Below are positions 22,595-29,675 of a DNA stretch of 35,929 bases, one piece after another. How positions within the stretch are numbered: position 1 is the first letter of the stretch; the number at the start of each line of letters is the position of its first letter. Under the pieces are notes generated by a model. That model saw only the letters and a program-made list of their open reading frames with translations, made no database searches and was not told the origin of the DNA. Position numbers and translations under genes: made by a program. Source of the stretch: Ignavibacteria bacterium UBA6688 (GTDB lineage: Bacteria; Bacteroidota; Ignavibacteria; UBA10030); the NCBI GenBank assembly GCA_002454845.1, contig DKJQ01000037.1, positions 1 through 35,929 on the forward strand. Direction: 5' to 3'.

Positions 22595-24082
22595 TTACTT
22601 CGCCGGTTCGATCGTTCCGATACTTCGGTTGTTGTTGACGAAGACGGCCGTTGCCGCCCGCTGGATGTCGTTGGCCGTGACTGCGTTCAGTTTGTCCAGC
22701 GACTTGAACAACTCGCGCCAGTCGCCATACAGTCCTTCATACGTGGCAAGTTGATTTGCGAGTCCCTGGTTTGATCCGAGCGACCGGATCAGTCCGGCGC
22801 GTGCGCGGGTCTTGATCGCCTTCAAATCCTCGTCGCTGACCGCCTCTGTTTTCAACCGTTCAATCTCATGTTCAATGGCTGCGAGGCAGGAATCGTTCGA
22901 CTGTCCCTGGGCCGGGAAGGCAAAGAAGAGGAAGAGGTTTGGGTATTTCTGTCCGGGGAACCCCCCGAATCCTCCGGCGGAGATCGCCAGTTTCTTGTCA
23001 CGGACGAGTGAGGTATACAGGCGTGATGTTCTGCCGGAGCTCATCAAATCCGAAATGACGTCGTACACCGCGTCATCCGGGTCGCTGATGCCACCCTTCT
23101 TGTAACCGACAACAATCACCGGCTGCGATTGTTCATGCAGCACGACGCGTCGCTCGCCGTTCTGCGGCGGTTCGGTGGTCCGGACCGGGTCGGCTTTCCG
23201 GCCGGCTGGAATTCGGGAGAAGTACCTCTCTGCCAGCCGTTTCACTTCGTTGACATCGACATCTCCCACCACCGCTATGGTCATGTTCGAAGGAACGTAA
23301 TACTTCTTGAAGAACTCATAAGCTTCCTGCCGCGTAATCCCTTTGAGATCGGCCATGTGGCCGATTGTATTGTCCTTGTATGGGTGTGACTTGAACGCGA
23401 CGGAGATGACCTCCTCGATCATCTTTCCGATGGGATTGCTCTCGACCCGCATCCGCCGTTCTTCCATCACGACATCCTTCTCTTTATAGAAGTCCCGGAT
23501 GACCGGGTCGTAGAACCGTGCGGATTCGAGTGTGAACCAAAGTTCGAGCTTATTGGACGGGAGACTATAGAAGTATGTTGTCTCATCCATGCTTGTTCCT
23601 GCGTTCAGTCCGACACCCCCTTGTTGTTCAATGACGCGGCTGAATTCGTCCCCATCGCTGAACTTCATCGCCTCTTCCTGCGCTTTCTCGAACGCAGCAT
23701 TCAGGGACGCGAGTTTCGCCGTGTCCGGATTGACCTTAAGTCTCACCTGCTCCCGGGCTGTCCAAGCCTTGTCGAGCGCCTCAAGTGCGGCCTTCTCTTT
23801 TGCGAAATGTTTGGTGCCGATGTCCGTCGTGCCTTTGAAGGCAAGATGTTCGAAGATATGTGCGAGTCCGGTAATGCCGCGACTCTCGTTCACGGAACCG
23901 ATGGCGACATACGTCGTGAACGAAACAACGGGAGCATCGCGGCGGGGAAGGATCAGGAACTTCAACCCGTTTTTCAGAGTGTGCTCGACAACCTGACTCT
24001 GGACGGCTTTGAAACCGTCCTGGGCTGTCGCGAACTGCAACGCAAGCGTTGCGGCAATGAGAATCCGGATGGATGGTCGCAT
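22595..24082 (-). CDS. Exported M16-family zinc protease (catalytic partner)
   Basis: A 495-residue periplasmic or outer-membrane-associated peptidase. It has a signal peptide (MRPSIRILIAATLALQFATA) and the inverted zinc motif HIFEH (His75, Glu78, His79) in GLAHIFEHLAFKGT. The downstream acidic region with LWFTLESARF and MEERRMRVE supplies the third ligand. A charged helical insertion of about 60 residues (about 93-150) separates the two parts of the active site, as in many related M16 enzymes. The R-Y type substrate-binding segment GRTSRLYTSLV is present. The ATG at 24082 has AAGGAG 7 nt upstream, overlapping the end of the lipoprotein gene. It would work with the next gene's product as an alpha-beta pair. 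Confidence 0.95.
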   Translation of the reverse strand: MRPSIRILIAATLALQFATAQDGFKAVQSQVVEHTLKNGLKFLILPRRDAPVVSFTTYVAIGSVNESRGITGLAHIFEHLAFKGTTDIGTKHFAKEKAALEALDKAWTAREQVRLKVNPDTAKLASLNAAFEKAQEEAMKFSDGDEFSRVIEQQGGVGLNAGTSMDETTYFYSLPSNKLELWFTLESARFYDPVIRDFYKEKDVVMEERRMRVESNPIGKMIEEVISVAFKSHPYKDNTIGHMADLKGITRQEAYEFFKKYYVPSNMTIAVVGDVDVNEVKRLAERYFSRIPAGRKADPVRTTEPPQNGERRVVLHEQSQPVIVVGYKKGGISDPDDAVYDVISDLMSSGRTSRLYTSLVRDKKLAISAGGFGGFPGQKYPNLFLFFAFPAQGQSNDSCLAAIEHEIERLKTEAVSDEDLKAIKTRARAGLIRSLGSNQGLANQLATYEGLYGDWRELFKSLDKLNAVTANDIQRAATAVFVNNNRSIGTIEPAK

Positions 24083-24093
24083 AGGTGCTCTCC

Positions 24094-24444
24094 TTATTGT
24101 GCAAGAATGTTTGGTTTGCTCTTGCGGAGTTCTAAAGCGGTGTACAGACGTTCATAGAACTGGCGTGAGGATTCGAGTGTGCGAAGCTGGCGTTCGACCG
24201 CGGCCGAGAATTCCTCCCGGGTGAATCCGGCCGAATCGAGCAATGACTGAACCTGACGATGATAGAGGAGGGAGTCCCTCCCCGGATCAGGCAAACGATA
24301 TTGCTCATGAAGCAGCATCAGTCCGGCGTAGGCGTCGGCGATCTTCTCAGTTTCTCCCGATGAGTTGGTTGAGGAAGGACCGCACCCGGCGGCCATGGAC
24401 CAGCAACTGAGAACTATGACGAGTTTACATCGGAGGGCCTTCAT
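24094..24444 (-). CDS. Small lipoprotein, first gene of the M16 operon (DUF4296-like)
   Basis: A 116-residue lipoprotein: MKALRCKLVIVLSCWSMAAGC with acylated Cys21. The mature part is helical and charged. It has the pattern 'Y.GL..LHEQYRLPD..RDSLLYHRQV..LLDSAGFTREEFSAAVERQL', then 'FYERLYTALE', which recalls the DUF4296 lipoproteins of Bacteroidota. I rate that as a resemblance, not an identification. It precedes the catalytic M16 gene by 11 nt and shares its ribosome-site region, so it is probably an accessory anchor or chaperone of the protease pair. The ATG at 24444 has no Shine-Dalgarno; a promoter candidate places the transcript start only a few bases upstream. A TTG at 24465 is a weaker alternative. 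Confidence 0.75.
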   Translation of the reverse strand: MKALRCKLVIVLSCWSMAAGCGPSSTNSSGETEKIADAYAGLMLLHEQYRLPDPGRDSLLYHRQVQSLLDSAGFTREEFSAAVERQLRTLESSRQFYERLYTALELRKSKPNILAQ

Positions 24445-24455
24445 GGGTCGGTAGG

Positions 24456-24484
24456 AAGGTAGCAAACAGAAAAGAGTGAAGCAA
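24456..24484 (-). promoter_or_regulatory. Candidate promoter of the M16 operon
   Basis: On the minus strand TTGCTT (24484-24479) and TACCTT (24461-24456) are separated by 17 nt. The expected start near 24449 leaves about 5 nt before the ATG at 24444, consistent with the missing Shine-Dalgarno and a nearly leaderless mRNA. Confidence 0.35.
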
Positions 24485-24677
24485 CACCGGGGAGACCGCC
24501 TTAACCGTAAAAAGTAAGGCTATACCCGGGGCCGGGCTCCGCAGCGTTCGCCGACGGCTTCCCTCTGCTATGCCTGAATGAATGCCCCGCAAGGCTCAGT
24601 GATCTGACCTCCCTTGGTGCTGCTCACCTTGGAGGCAGGGCTCAGGATGTTGAAAATATCAAACGTCGGCGCGCTGC
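24485..24677. other. Divergent intergenic region with a hairpin, no gene seen
   Basis: Between the M16 operon and the plus-strand small protein gene lie 318 bp without a convincing gene; promoter candidates occupy both ends. The middle is GC-rich and holds an imperfect hairpin at about 24608-24635: CCTCC(C)TTGGTG, loop CTGCT, CACCTTGGAGG. The word GGCTCAG occurs on both sides of it. I compared it by eye with tmRNA, SRP RNA and RNase P RNA signatures and saw no match. A small RNA is possible but unsupported. Confidence 0.3.
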
Positions 24678-24706
24678 TTGCAACCCGTTTGACCAACCGG
24701 TATATT
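24678..24706 (+). promoter_or_regulatory. Candidate sigma70-type promoter of the small unknown gene
   Basis: TTGCAA (24678-24683) and TATATT (24701-24706) are separated by exactly 17 nt. The start would be near 24713, giving a leader of about 50 nt that contains a GGGAG ribosome site before ATG 24763. This is the best-matching promoter in the window. Confidence 0.45.
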
Positions 24707-24762
24707 ATCACCACTCTTGGACCTGCCGGAAGGCCATTCAATAACATATCACAGGGAGTACC

Positions 24763-25209
24763 ATGAACGAAGCATCAAAAAACTTGTTGCTCGCGACCGT
24801 CAAGGAGTGGGCGAAATTCACAGGAGATCGCGAGAAGTTCGGCACCATCGCCGGTGAAGTCGCTGCCCTCACGCGCAAATGCGTGCAGGAAAGCCTCGCC
24901 TTGCTGAAGACTCAGAATATCGACGTAGAGGCCGAATCGGCCGACGCGATGAAGCTGCTCGGGGTCCCCTTGCATATCGATCCCGTGATCGACGCGACGT
25001 TTCCGAATGTGAAGGTCAGCGTTGTGCTCAAATGCGCCGGCGCCACGAGAACGATCCTGATCAACCCCAATCTCTCCATCTCCGCCGGGGGTGCCGTCGT
25101 GACCTACGATCAATTGAAGAAGGGCATTCCCCCTGCGTTTGAAACGAACGCCGCGGAATTTGTGAAGGACGCGTTCCTGTACGTGGCGAGGACGGGGGGT
25201 AAGGAGTAG
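24763..25209 (+). CDS. Conserved-looking small protein of unknown function
   Basis: A 148-residue soluble protein without signal peptide or membrane segment. The N-terminal half is helical (ATVKEWAKFTGDREKFGTIAGEVAALTRKCVQESLALLK). The second half alternates strands and loops (HIDPVIDATFPNVKVSVVLKCAGATRTILINPNLSIS, then GGAVVTYDQLKKGIPP). I recognise no family or active site. The ATG at 24763 is well supported by GGGAG about 5 nt upstream and by a good promoter. The GC-rich gene-like composition matches its neighbours. uvrB follows after 61 nt, separated by a strong hairpin without a U-run, so the two may or may not be co-transcribed. Confidence 0.8.
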   Translation: MNEASKNLLLATVKEWAKFTGDREKFGTIAGEVAALTRKCVQESLALLKTQNIDVEAESADAMKLLGVPLHIDPVIDATFPNVKVSVVLKCAGATRTILINPNLSISAGGAVVTYDQLKKGIPPAFETNAAEFVKDAFLYVARTGGKE

Positions 25210-25215
25210 GTTCGG

Positions 25216-25240
25216 GCGGGGATCAGCCATCGATCCCCGC
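25216..25240 (+). other. GC-rich hairpin between the small gene and uvrB
   Basis: GCGGGGATC (25216-25224) pairs perfectly with GATCCCCGC (25232-25240), loop of 7 nt. No T-run follows, so it is not a standard intrinsic terminator. It may slow transcription or protect an mRNA end in front of uvrB. Confidence 0.4.
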
Positions 25241-25270
25241 AGTGTCCATGGATTTCGCGTTCATCCAGTA

Positions 25271-27313
25271 TTGTGTACTGAAAAGAAAAAAACCGCTTTG
25301 GCCTTTTCTCTCGTATCAGATTATAAACCGACAGGTGATCAGCCCGAGGCAATTCGCCAGCTTACCGAGGGGGTGGAACGGGGAGACAAGCACCAGACCC
25401 TGCTTGGTGTGACCGGGAGTGGAAAAACGTTCACGATCTCCAACGTCATACGGAACATCGACAGGCCGGTTCTTGTGATGTCCCACAATAAAACGTTGGC
25501 AGCCCAGCTCTATGCCGAGTTCAAAGGCTTCTTTCCCAAAAACCGCGTCGAGTTCTTCATCAGTTACTATGATTACTTTCAGCCGGAGGCGTACGTCCCC
25601 TCCAGCGATACGTACATCGCAAAGGACTCCTCCGTTAACGAGGAAATCGATCGCCTCCGTTTGAAAGCGACCAGTGCCTTGCTGAGCGGCGACCCAAACG
25701 TCATCGTGGTGGCGTCGGTGAGTTGTATTTACGGCATTGGTGCACCGGAGGAGTGGCTTTCGCAAACCATCACCCTCGCGAAAGGCCAGCAGATCTCCCG
25801 GACCGAGGTCCTGAAGAAGTTGCTGGATATGCTCTATGTCCGCAACGACTACGAGTTCTCCCGCGGTTCGTTTCGCGTCCGCGGCGATGTGGTGGAGGTG
25901 ATTCCCGGTTATGAGAACGAAGAGGCGGTCCGGATTGAATTTTTCGGCGACCAGATCGAACGGATCTCCACCATCCAAAAAACGGACGGACGGATCATGG
26001 GAGAGACCGACTTCGAGGTGATTTATCCCGCCAGGCAATTCGTCACCACGCGGCCAAGCATCGAGCGTGCGCTCACAACCATCACTGAGGAATTGAAGGA
26101 ACGCCTCGGGGAACTCCGGTTGCTGGGAAAGTTGCTTGAAGCGCAGCGACTGGAACAGAGGACGCGGTTCGACATGGAGATGATGCGCGAGATCGGGCAC
26201 TGTTCCGGAATCGAAAACTACTCGCGCCATCTCGCGGCCCGGCCTCCCGGCTCCCGCCCGTACTGTCTCATCGATTATTTTCCGAAGGACTTCCTTACGG
26301 TGATCGACGAATCCCATGTGACAGTCCCCCAGATCCGCGGCATGTGGCACGGCGACCGGTCACGCAAGGGAACTCTCGTGGAGTACGGGTTCCGTCTCCC
26401 GTCGGCACTGGATAATCGACCGCTGACGTTCGATGAATGGGAAACGATGGTTGGTCAACGGATCTACGTCTCCGCAACGCCGGGGGACTATGAACTGGAG
26501 AAGTGTCGCGGGGTTGTGGTCGAGCAGGTGATCCGCCCCACCGGCCTCGTGGATCCGGAAGTGGTTGTCCGCCCCAGCAAACATCAGATCGACGATCTGA
26601 TCGCGGAGATCAGGACGCGGGCCGCCAGGAAGGAGCGGATCCTCGTCACCACGCTCACAAAACGGATGGCAGAGGATCTGACGGAATATCTCACCGATAT
26701 CGCGATCAAGGTTCGATACATCCATTCGGAAGTCGATGCGCTCGAGCGGGTGGAGATCCTGCGCAATCTGCGGCTGGGGGACTTCGACGTCCTTGTGGGG
26801 GTGAACTTGTTGCGTGAGGGACTGGACCTTCCGGAGGTATCGCTGGTTGCCATTATCGACGCCGACAAAGAGGGGTTCCTTCGTTCCGATCGTTCGCTGA
26901 TTCAGACGGCAGGGAGAACGGCCCGCAATGTCAATGGGCGGGTGATCCTCTACGCCGATACGATGACAGGATCCATGCAGCGGATGATCGAGGAGACGAC
27001 CCGCCGCCGCGCAAAACAGGTCCAATACAACGAGCTGCATGGCATTACTCCCACAACGATCTACAAGTCGATGGAGGAAGTGCTTGCGGCCACCGCCGTG
27101 GCCGATGTTCGGTCGCAACGCGACCGTCGCAAGGAACACGCGAAAGTTCCCTCCGTCTCAGACAGCGTCGTCCGGTATCTTACTCCCGCACAGCGGCGGG
27201 ATTTGCTCGAAGAAATGAGGGTCGAAATGAAGAGGGCGGCGAAGGACCTTGAATTTGAACGGGCAGCCGAGTTGCGCGACGAGATCGATAGGCTTGAACG
27301 GCGGAAGGATTAA
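25271..27313 (+). CDS. uvrB: Excinuclease ABC subunit B
   Basis: A 680-residue DNA damage-verification helicase of nucleotide excision repair, loaded by UvrA and handing over to UvrC. Motifs are Walker A GVTGSGKT (46-53), the beta-hairpin YYDYFQPEAY (99-108), the Walker B type DESH box (346-349), helicase motifs V-VI (LLREGLDLPEVSLVAIIDADKEGF, then QTAGRTARN) and a C-terminal UVR domain (LEFERAAELRDEIDRLE) that contacts UvrC. The N-terminus AFSLVSDYKPTGDQPEAI is typical. There is no in-frame ATG or GTG: the candidates are TTG 25271 and TTG 25298, the second closer to the usual family start. A 15-nt palindrome, CAGTA-N5-TACTG, covers the first TTG (25266-25280). Confidence 0.97.
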   Translation: MCTEKKKTALAFSLVSDYKPTGDQPEAIRQLTEGVERGDKHQTLLGVTGSGKTFTISNVIRNIDRPVLVMSHNKTLAAQLYAEFKGFFPKNRVEFFISYYDYFQPEAYVPSSDTYIAKDSSVNEEIDRLRLKATSALLSGDPNVIVVASVSCIYGIGAPEEWLSQTITLAKGQQISRTEVLKKLLDMLYVRNDYEFSRGSFRVRGDVVEVIPGYENEEAVRIEFFGDQIERISTIQKTDGRIMGETDFEVIYPARQFVTTRPSIERALTTITEELKERLGELRLLGKLLEAQRLEQRTRFDMEMMREIGHCSGIENYSRHLAARPPGSRPYCLIDYFPKDFLTVIDESHVTVPQIRGMWHGDRSRKGTLVEYGFRLPSALDNRPLTFDEWETMVGQRIYVSATPGDYELEKCRGVVVEQVIRPTGLVDPEVVVRPSKHQIDDLIAEIRTRAARKERILVTTLTKRMAEDLTEYLTDIAIKVRYIHSEVDALERVEILRNLRLGDFDVLVGVNLLREGLDLPEVSLVAIIDADKEGFLRSDRSLIQTAGRTARNVNGRVILYADTMTGSMQRMIEETTRRRAKQVQYNELHGITPTTIYKSMEEVLAATAVADVRSQRDRRKEHAKVPSVSDSVVRYLTPAQRRDLLEEMRVEMKRAAKDLEFERAAELRDEIDRLERRKD

Positions 27314-27352
27314 AGAAACCAGAACGCAGAAAGAGGAGATGGGGAGGGAAGG

Positions 27353-28081
27353 ATGAGGGAAGGGGTGATGGAGAAGTCGGGACACCATATCGTGGGGGAT
27401 TCATGGTTTGCCATCCTCGATTTTATCTTCCCGCCTCTTTGCCTCTCGTGCTCAGTCCCCCTTCTGAACGGTCGTAAAAGCGTTTGTAATCCATGCTGGG
27501 ATTCGATTGAACGTGTATCCGCACTTCATCCTCTGTTCCTCGAAACAAGAGAAAAACTCCTGACCTCGGAACAGGTGAACGGTCTCGTCTCCGAGTTCGT
27601 GTTTGAGAGAGAGGGGGCATTTCAGCACATCGCCCATGCCCTGAAGTACGGAGGGTACGAGTCATTAGGAGTGGAGTTGGGAAGGAAACTCGCCGAAGTG
27701 TTTCTTGCATCGGGCGGAGGGGGGGATGTTCTAGTCCCGATCCCTCTGCATAAGCGAAAATTTCGTGAGCGGGGATACAATCAGGCCGAGCGAATTGCGC
27801 ATGGAATGTCGCAGGCGACGTTGATACCGCTCCGGACCGACCTCCTGCGGCGAACGCGCTTCACGCAAAGCCAGACCACCCTGACCCTCGAGGAACGAAA
27901 GAAAAATGTGGAAGCGGCGTTTGAAGTCGTGCCTGGGAAGGAGCGAGTCGTGAAGGGAAAAACCATCGTCCTCATCGACGACGTCATTACCACCGGTGCG
28001 ACAATCGTTTCGTGTGCATCGACGTTGCGTGACGCCGGCGCTCTCACCATCATTGCTTCGTCACCGGCGCTCGCCCGTTAA
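27353..28081 (+). CDS. comF: ComF-family amidophosphoribosyltransferase-like protein
   Basis: A 242-residue ComF/GntX-type protein, linked to DNA uptake in naturally competent bacteria. The N-terminal zinc finger is Cys30-x2-Cys33 and Cys45-x2-Cys48. The C-terminal phosphoribosyltransferase domain has PIPLHKRKFRERGYNQAE and the PRPP loop VLIDDVITTGAT. The length is typical. ATG 27353 has GGAGG 5 nt upstream; a second ATG at 27368 also has a fair ribosome site. It follows uvrB by 39 nt and is probably co-transcribed. Whether the organism is competent cannot be judged, because no other com gene is in the window. Confidence 0.92.
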   Translation: MREGVMEKSGHHIVGDSWFAILDFIFPPLCLSCSVPLLNGRKSVCNPCWDSIERVSALHPLFLETREKLLTSEQVNGLVSEFVFEREGAFQHIAHALKYGGYESLGVELGRKLAEVFLASGGGGDVLVPIPLHKRKFRERGYNQAERIAHGMSQATLIPLRTDLLRRTRFTQSQTTLTLEERKKNVEAAFEVVPGKERVVKGKTIVLIDDVITTGATIVSCASTLRDAGALTIIASSPALAR

Positions 28082-28135
28082 TTCATGTTCCCATGATTGG
28101 TTTTTGATCCTCCCAATGTGTGCCCTCCGGTGGTC

Positions 28136-28300
28136 GTGTCATAGTTTCCGTGGTTGAGGAATTTCACAGAGTTCCACAGAGAAAAGCTGTTCTCTGTGGA
28201 ACTCCGTGCTCCCTCCGAAGGAGTCCCTTTGGGATCGGTGTCTCTCCCTGCCCGACGGCCGTCGGGTGTGTAACGCCTTTTCTCCGAAACTGAGACACCA
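28136..28300 (-). repeat. MITE-like interspersed repeat, short copy
   Basis: A 165-bp element between comF and gapdh, inverted relative to the copy at 14419-14650 and lacking its 68-bp internal piece. Ends form 13-bp terminal inverted repeats (GTGTCATAGTTTC at 28136-28148 and GAAACTGAGACAC at 28286-28298, two mismatches). Internal structure: a perfect 14-bp hairpin, AGTTCCACAGAGAA / TTCTCTGTGGAACT with a 6-nt loop (28170-28203), two small GC stems, and the palindrome CCCGACGGCCGTCGGG. The central 80 bp or so are identical in both copies. It has no reading frame of its own. Confidence 0.8.
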
Positions 28301-28317
28301 CCCCTCCGCTCGCTTTC

Positions 28318-28346
28318 TTGACTTTCACTCCATTTCTCTCTACCTT
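28318..28346 (+). promoter_or_regulatory. Candidate promoter of gapdh
   Basis: TTGACT (28318-28323) and TACCTT (28341-28346) are 17 nt apart, about 20 bp after the end of the MITE-like repeat. The start would be near 28353, giving a leader of about 57 nt with GGAGG before the gapdh ATG. Confidence 0.4.
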
Positions 28347-28409
28347 TTTCCGTGTTTTGAACTGATTTTTCAATTTCTTATTGCAATCAACTCAGTTTTG
28401 GAGGTTACT

Positions 28410-29474
28410 ATGGCCGTGAAAGTCGCAATCAACGGATTCGGACGCATCGGTCGACAGATGCTCAACGTCATGGCCGACAAGGGTTTCCTCGGCAAGACGC
28501 TCGATGTTGTTGCCGTCATCGATGTCAGTCCGGATGCAAAATACTTTGCGTATCAATTGAAGTATGATTCAGTGCATGGAAAGTTCCGGGGAACCCTGGG
28601 CAGCGAGAAGAGCAACCCCTCGCTGGAAGCGGATGATATTCTTGTCGTCAACGGGCACAAAGTGAAATGCATCATGGCGCAGAAGGATCCTTCACAACTC
28701 CCCTGGAAAGAACTGGGTGTGGATATTGTCATTGAATCGACCGGGTTGTTCACCGACTCTGAAAAAGCGAAAGGGCACCTTGCGGCAGGAGCGAAAAAAG
28801 TCCTGATTTCCGCCCCTGGCAAAGGGGAGGTGAAGACCATCGTCATGGGAGTGAACGAAGGGGAATACGACTCCGCGAAGCATGCCATCGTCTCCAACGC
28901 GTCGTGCACGACGAACTGCCTCGCCCCGGTTGTGCATGTGTTGCTGAAAGAAGGCATCGGCATCGAGGCGGGTCTGATGACGACGATTCACTCGTATACG
29001 GCCACACAGAAGACGGTGGACGGCCCCTCGAAGAAGGATTGGAGAGGCGGGCGTGCGGCTGCCATCAACATCATCCCGTCCAGCACCGGCGCCGCCAAGG
29101 CGGTCGGGGAAGTTCTTCCCCAAACGAAGGGGAAGCTCACGGGGATGTCGTTCCGCGTGCCGACAGCCGATGTGTCCGTGGTAGATTTGACGTTTCGCGC
29201 CGCCCGTGACACCTCCATGGAGGAGATCGACGGCCTGATGAAGAAGGCCTCCGAAACCTACATGAAGGGGATCCTCGGGTACTCGAATGACGAAGTCGTG
29301 TCGACCGACTTCATTCACGACGACCGGTCCTCGATCTACGATTCGTTGGCGACAACGCAGAACAACCTGAAGGGCGAGAAACGGTTCTTCAAGATCGTCT
29401 CATGGTACGACAACGAGTGGGGCTATTCCGTTCGCACTGTTGATCTGTGCAACCTGATGGCTTCCAAGCTGTAA
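28410..29474 (+). CDS. gapdh: Glyceraldehyde-3-phosphate dehydrogenase, glycosomal/spirochaete-like type
   Basis: A 354-residue NAD-dependent enzyme of glycolysis that makes 1,3-bisphosphoglycerate. Rossmann start INGFGRIGRQML, NAD-selecting Asp38 in VIDVS, catalytic Cys166 in SNASCTTNC and His194 in TIHSYTATQ. It is about 20 residues longer than the E. coli GapA type because of segments such as DVSPDAKYFAYQLKYDSVHG and the stretch near residue 60-90. The blocks TQKTVDG.S.KDWRGGRAAA, KTYMKGILGY-like ETYMKGILGY and DDRSSIYDS.AT.QNNL read like the glycosomal enzyme of trypanosomatids and its bacterial relatives. ATG 28410 has GGAGG 5 nt upstream; longer in-frame starts would lie in the repeat. 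An intrinsic terminator follows. Confidence 0.97.
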   Translation: MAVKVAINGFGRIGRQMLNVMADKGFLGKTLDVVAVIDVSPDAKYFAYQLKYDSVHGKFRGTLGSEKSNPSLEADDILVVNGHKVKCIMAQKDPSQLPWKELGVDIVIESTGLFTDSEKAKGHLAAGAKKVLISAPGKGEVKTIVMGVNEGEYDSAKHAIVSNASCTTNCLAPVVHVLLKEGIGIEAGLMTTIHSYTATQKTVDGPSKKDWRGGRAAAINIIPSSTGAAKAVGEVLPQTKGKLTGMSFRVPTADVSVVDLTFRAARDTSMEEIDGLMKKASETYMKGILGYSNDEVVSTDFIHDDRSSIYDSLATTQNNLKGEKRFFKIVSWYDNEWGYSVRTVDLCNLMASKL

Positions 29475-29522
29475 GGGTCGTTCGATGTCCGCTTGAACGC
29501 CCCTCCGTAGATCCATGAACAC

Positions 29523-29560
29523 AGGCTGTGTGCGTCTCGACGCGCACAGCCTTTCTTATT
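29523..29560 (+). terminator. Intrinsic terminator after gapdh
   Basis: AGGCTGTGTGCGT (29523-29535) pairs with ACGCGCACAGCCT (29540-29552), a 13-bp stem with one G-U pair and a 4-nt loop. It is followed by TTCTTATTCT. The remaining 110 bp before pgk contain no other clear structure. Confidence 0.8.
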
Positions 29561-29675
29561 CTCTATCCACCTCACGAAACGCTGCCTTTACGGGGGATAC
29601 CGTCAGAGGATGTGACAGCCGAAGGATGGTATCCATCGCCCCGGCGATCGCGTGTGGTTCCCGGAAGGAACAACC

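Noticed and set aside
24485..24677. tmRNA, SRP RNA or RNase P RNA
   Set aside because: None of the hallmark sequences of these RNAs is visible on either strand.
25261..25285. LexA box at uvrB
   Set aside because: The palindrome is CAGTA-N5-TACTG, not CTG-N10-CAG or GAAC-N4-GTTC, and dinB has no copy.
25316..26350. Long minus-strand open frame opposite uvrB
   Set aside because: It lies wholly inside the uvrB coding region, in a GC-rich gene where long antisense frames are expected, and shows no domain.
28206..28409. N-terminal extension of GAPDH into the repeat
   Set aside because: The conserved protein begins at MAVKVAINGFGRIG, with a strong GGAGG before ATG 28410; the extension is repeat DNA.
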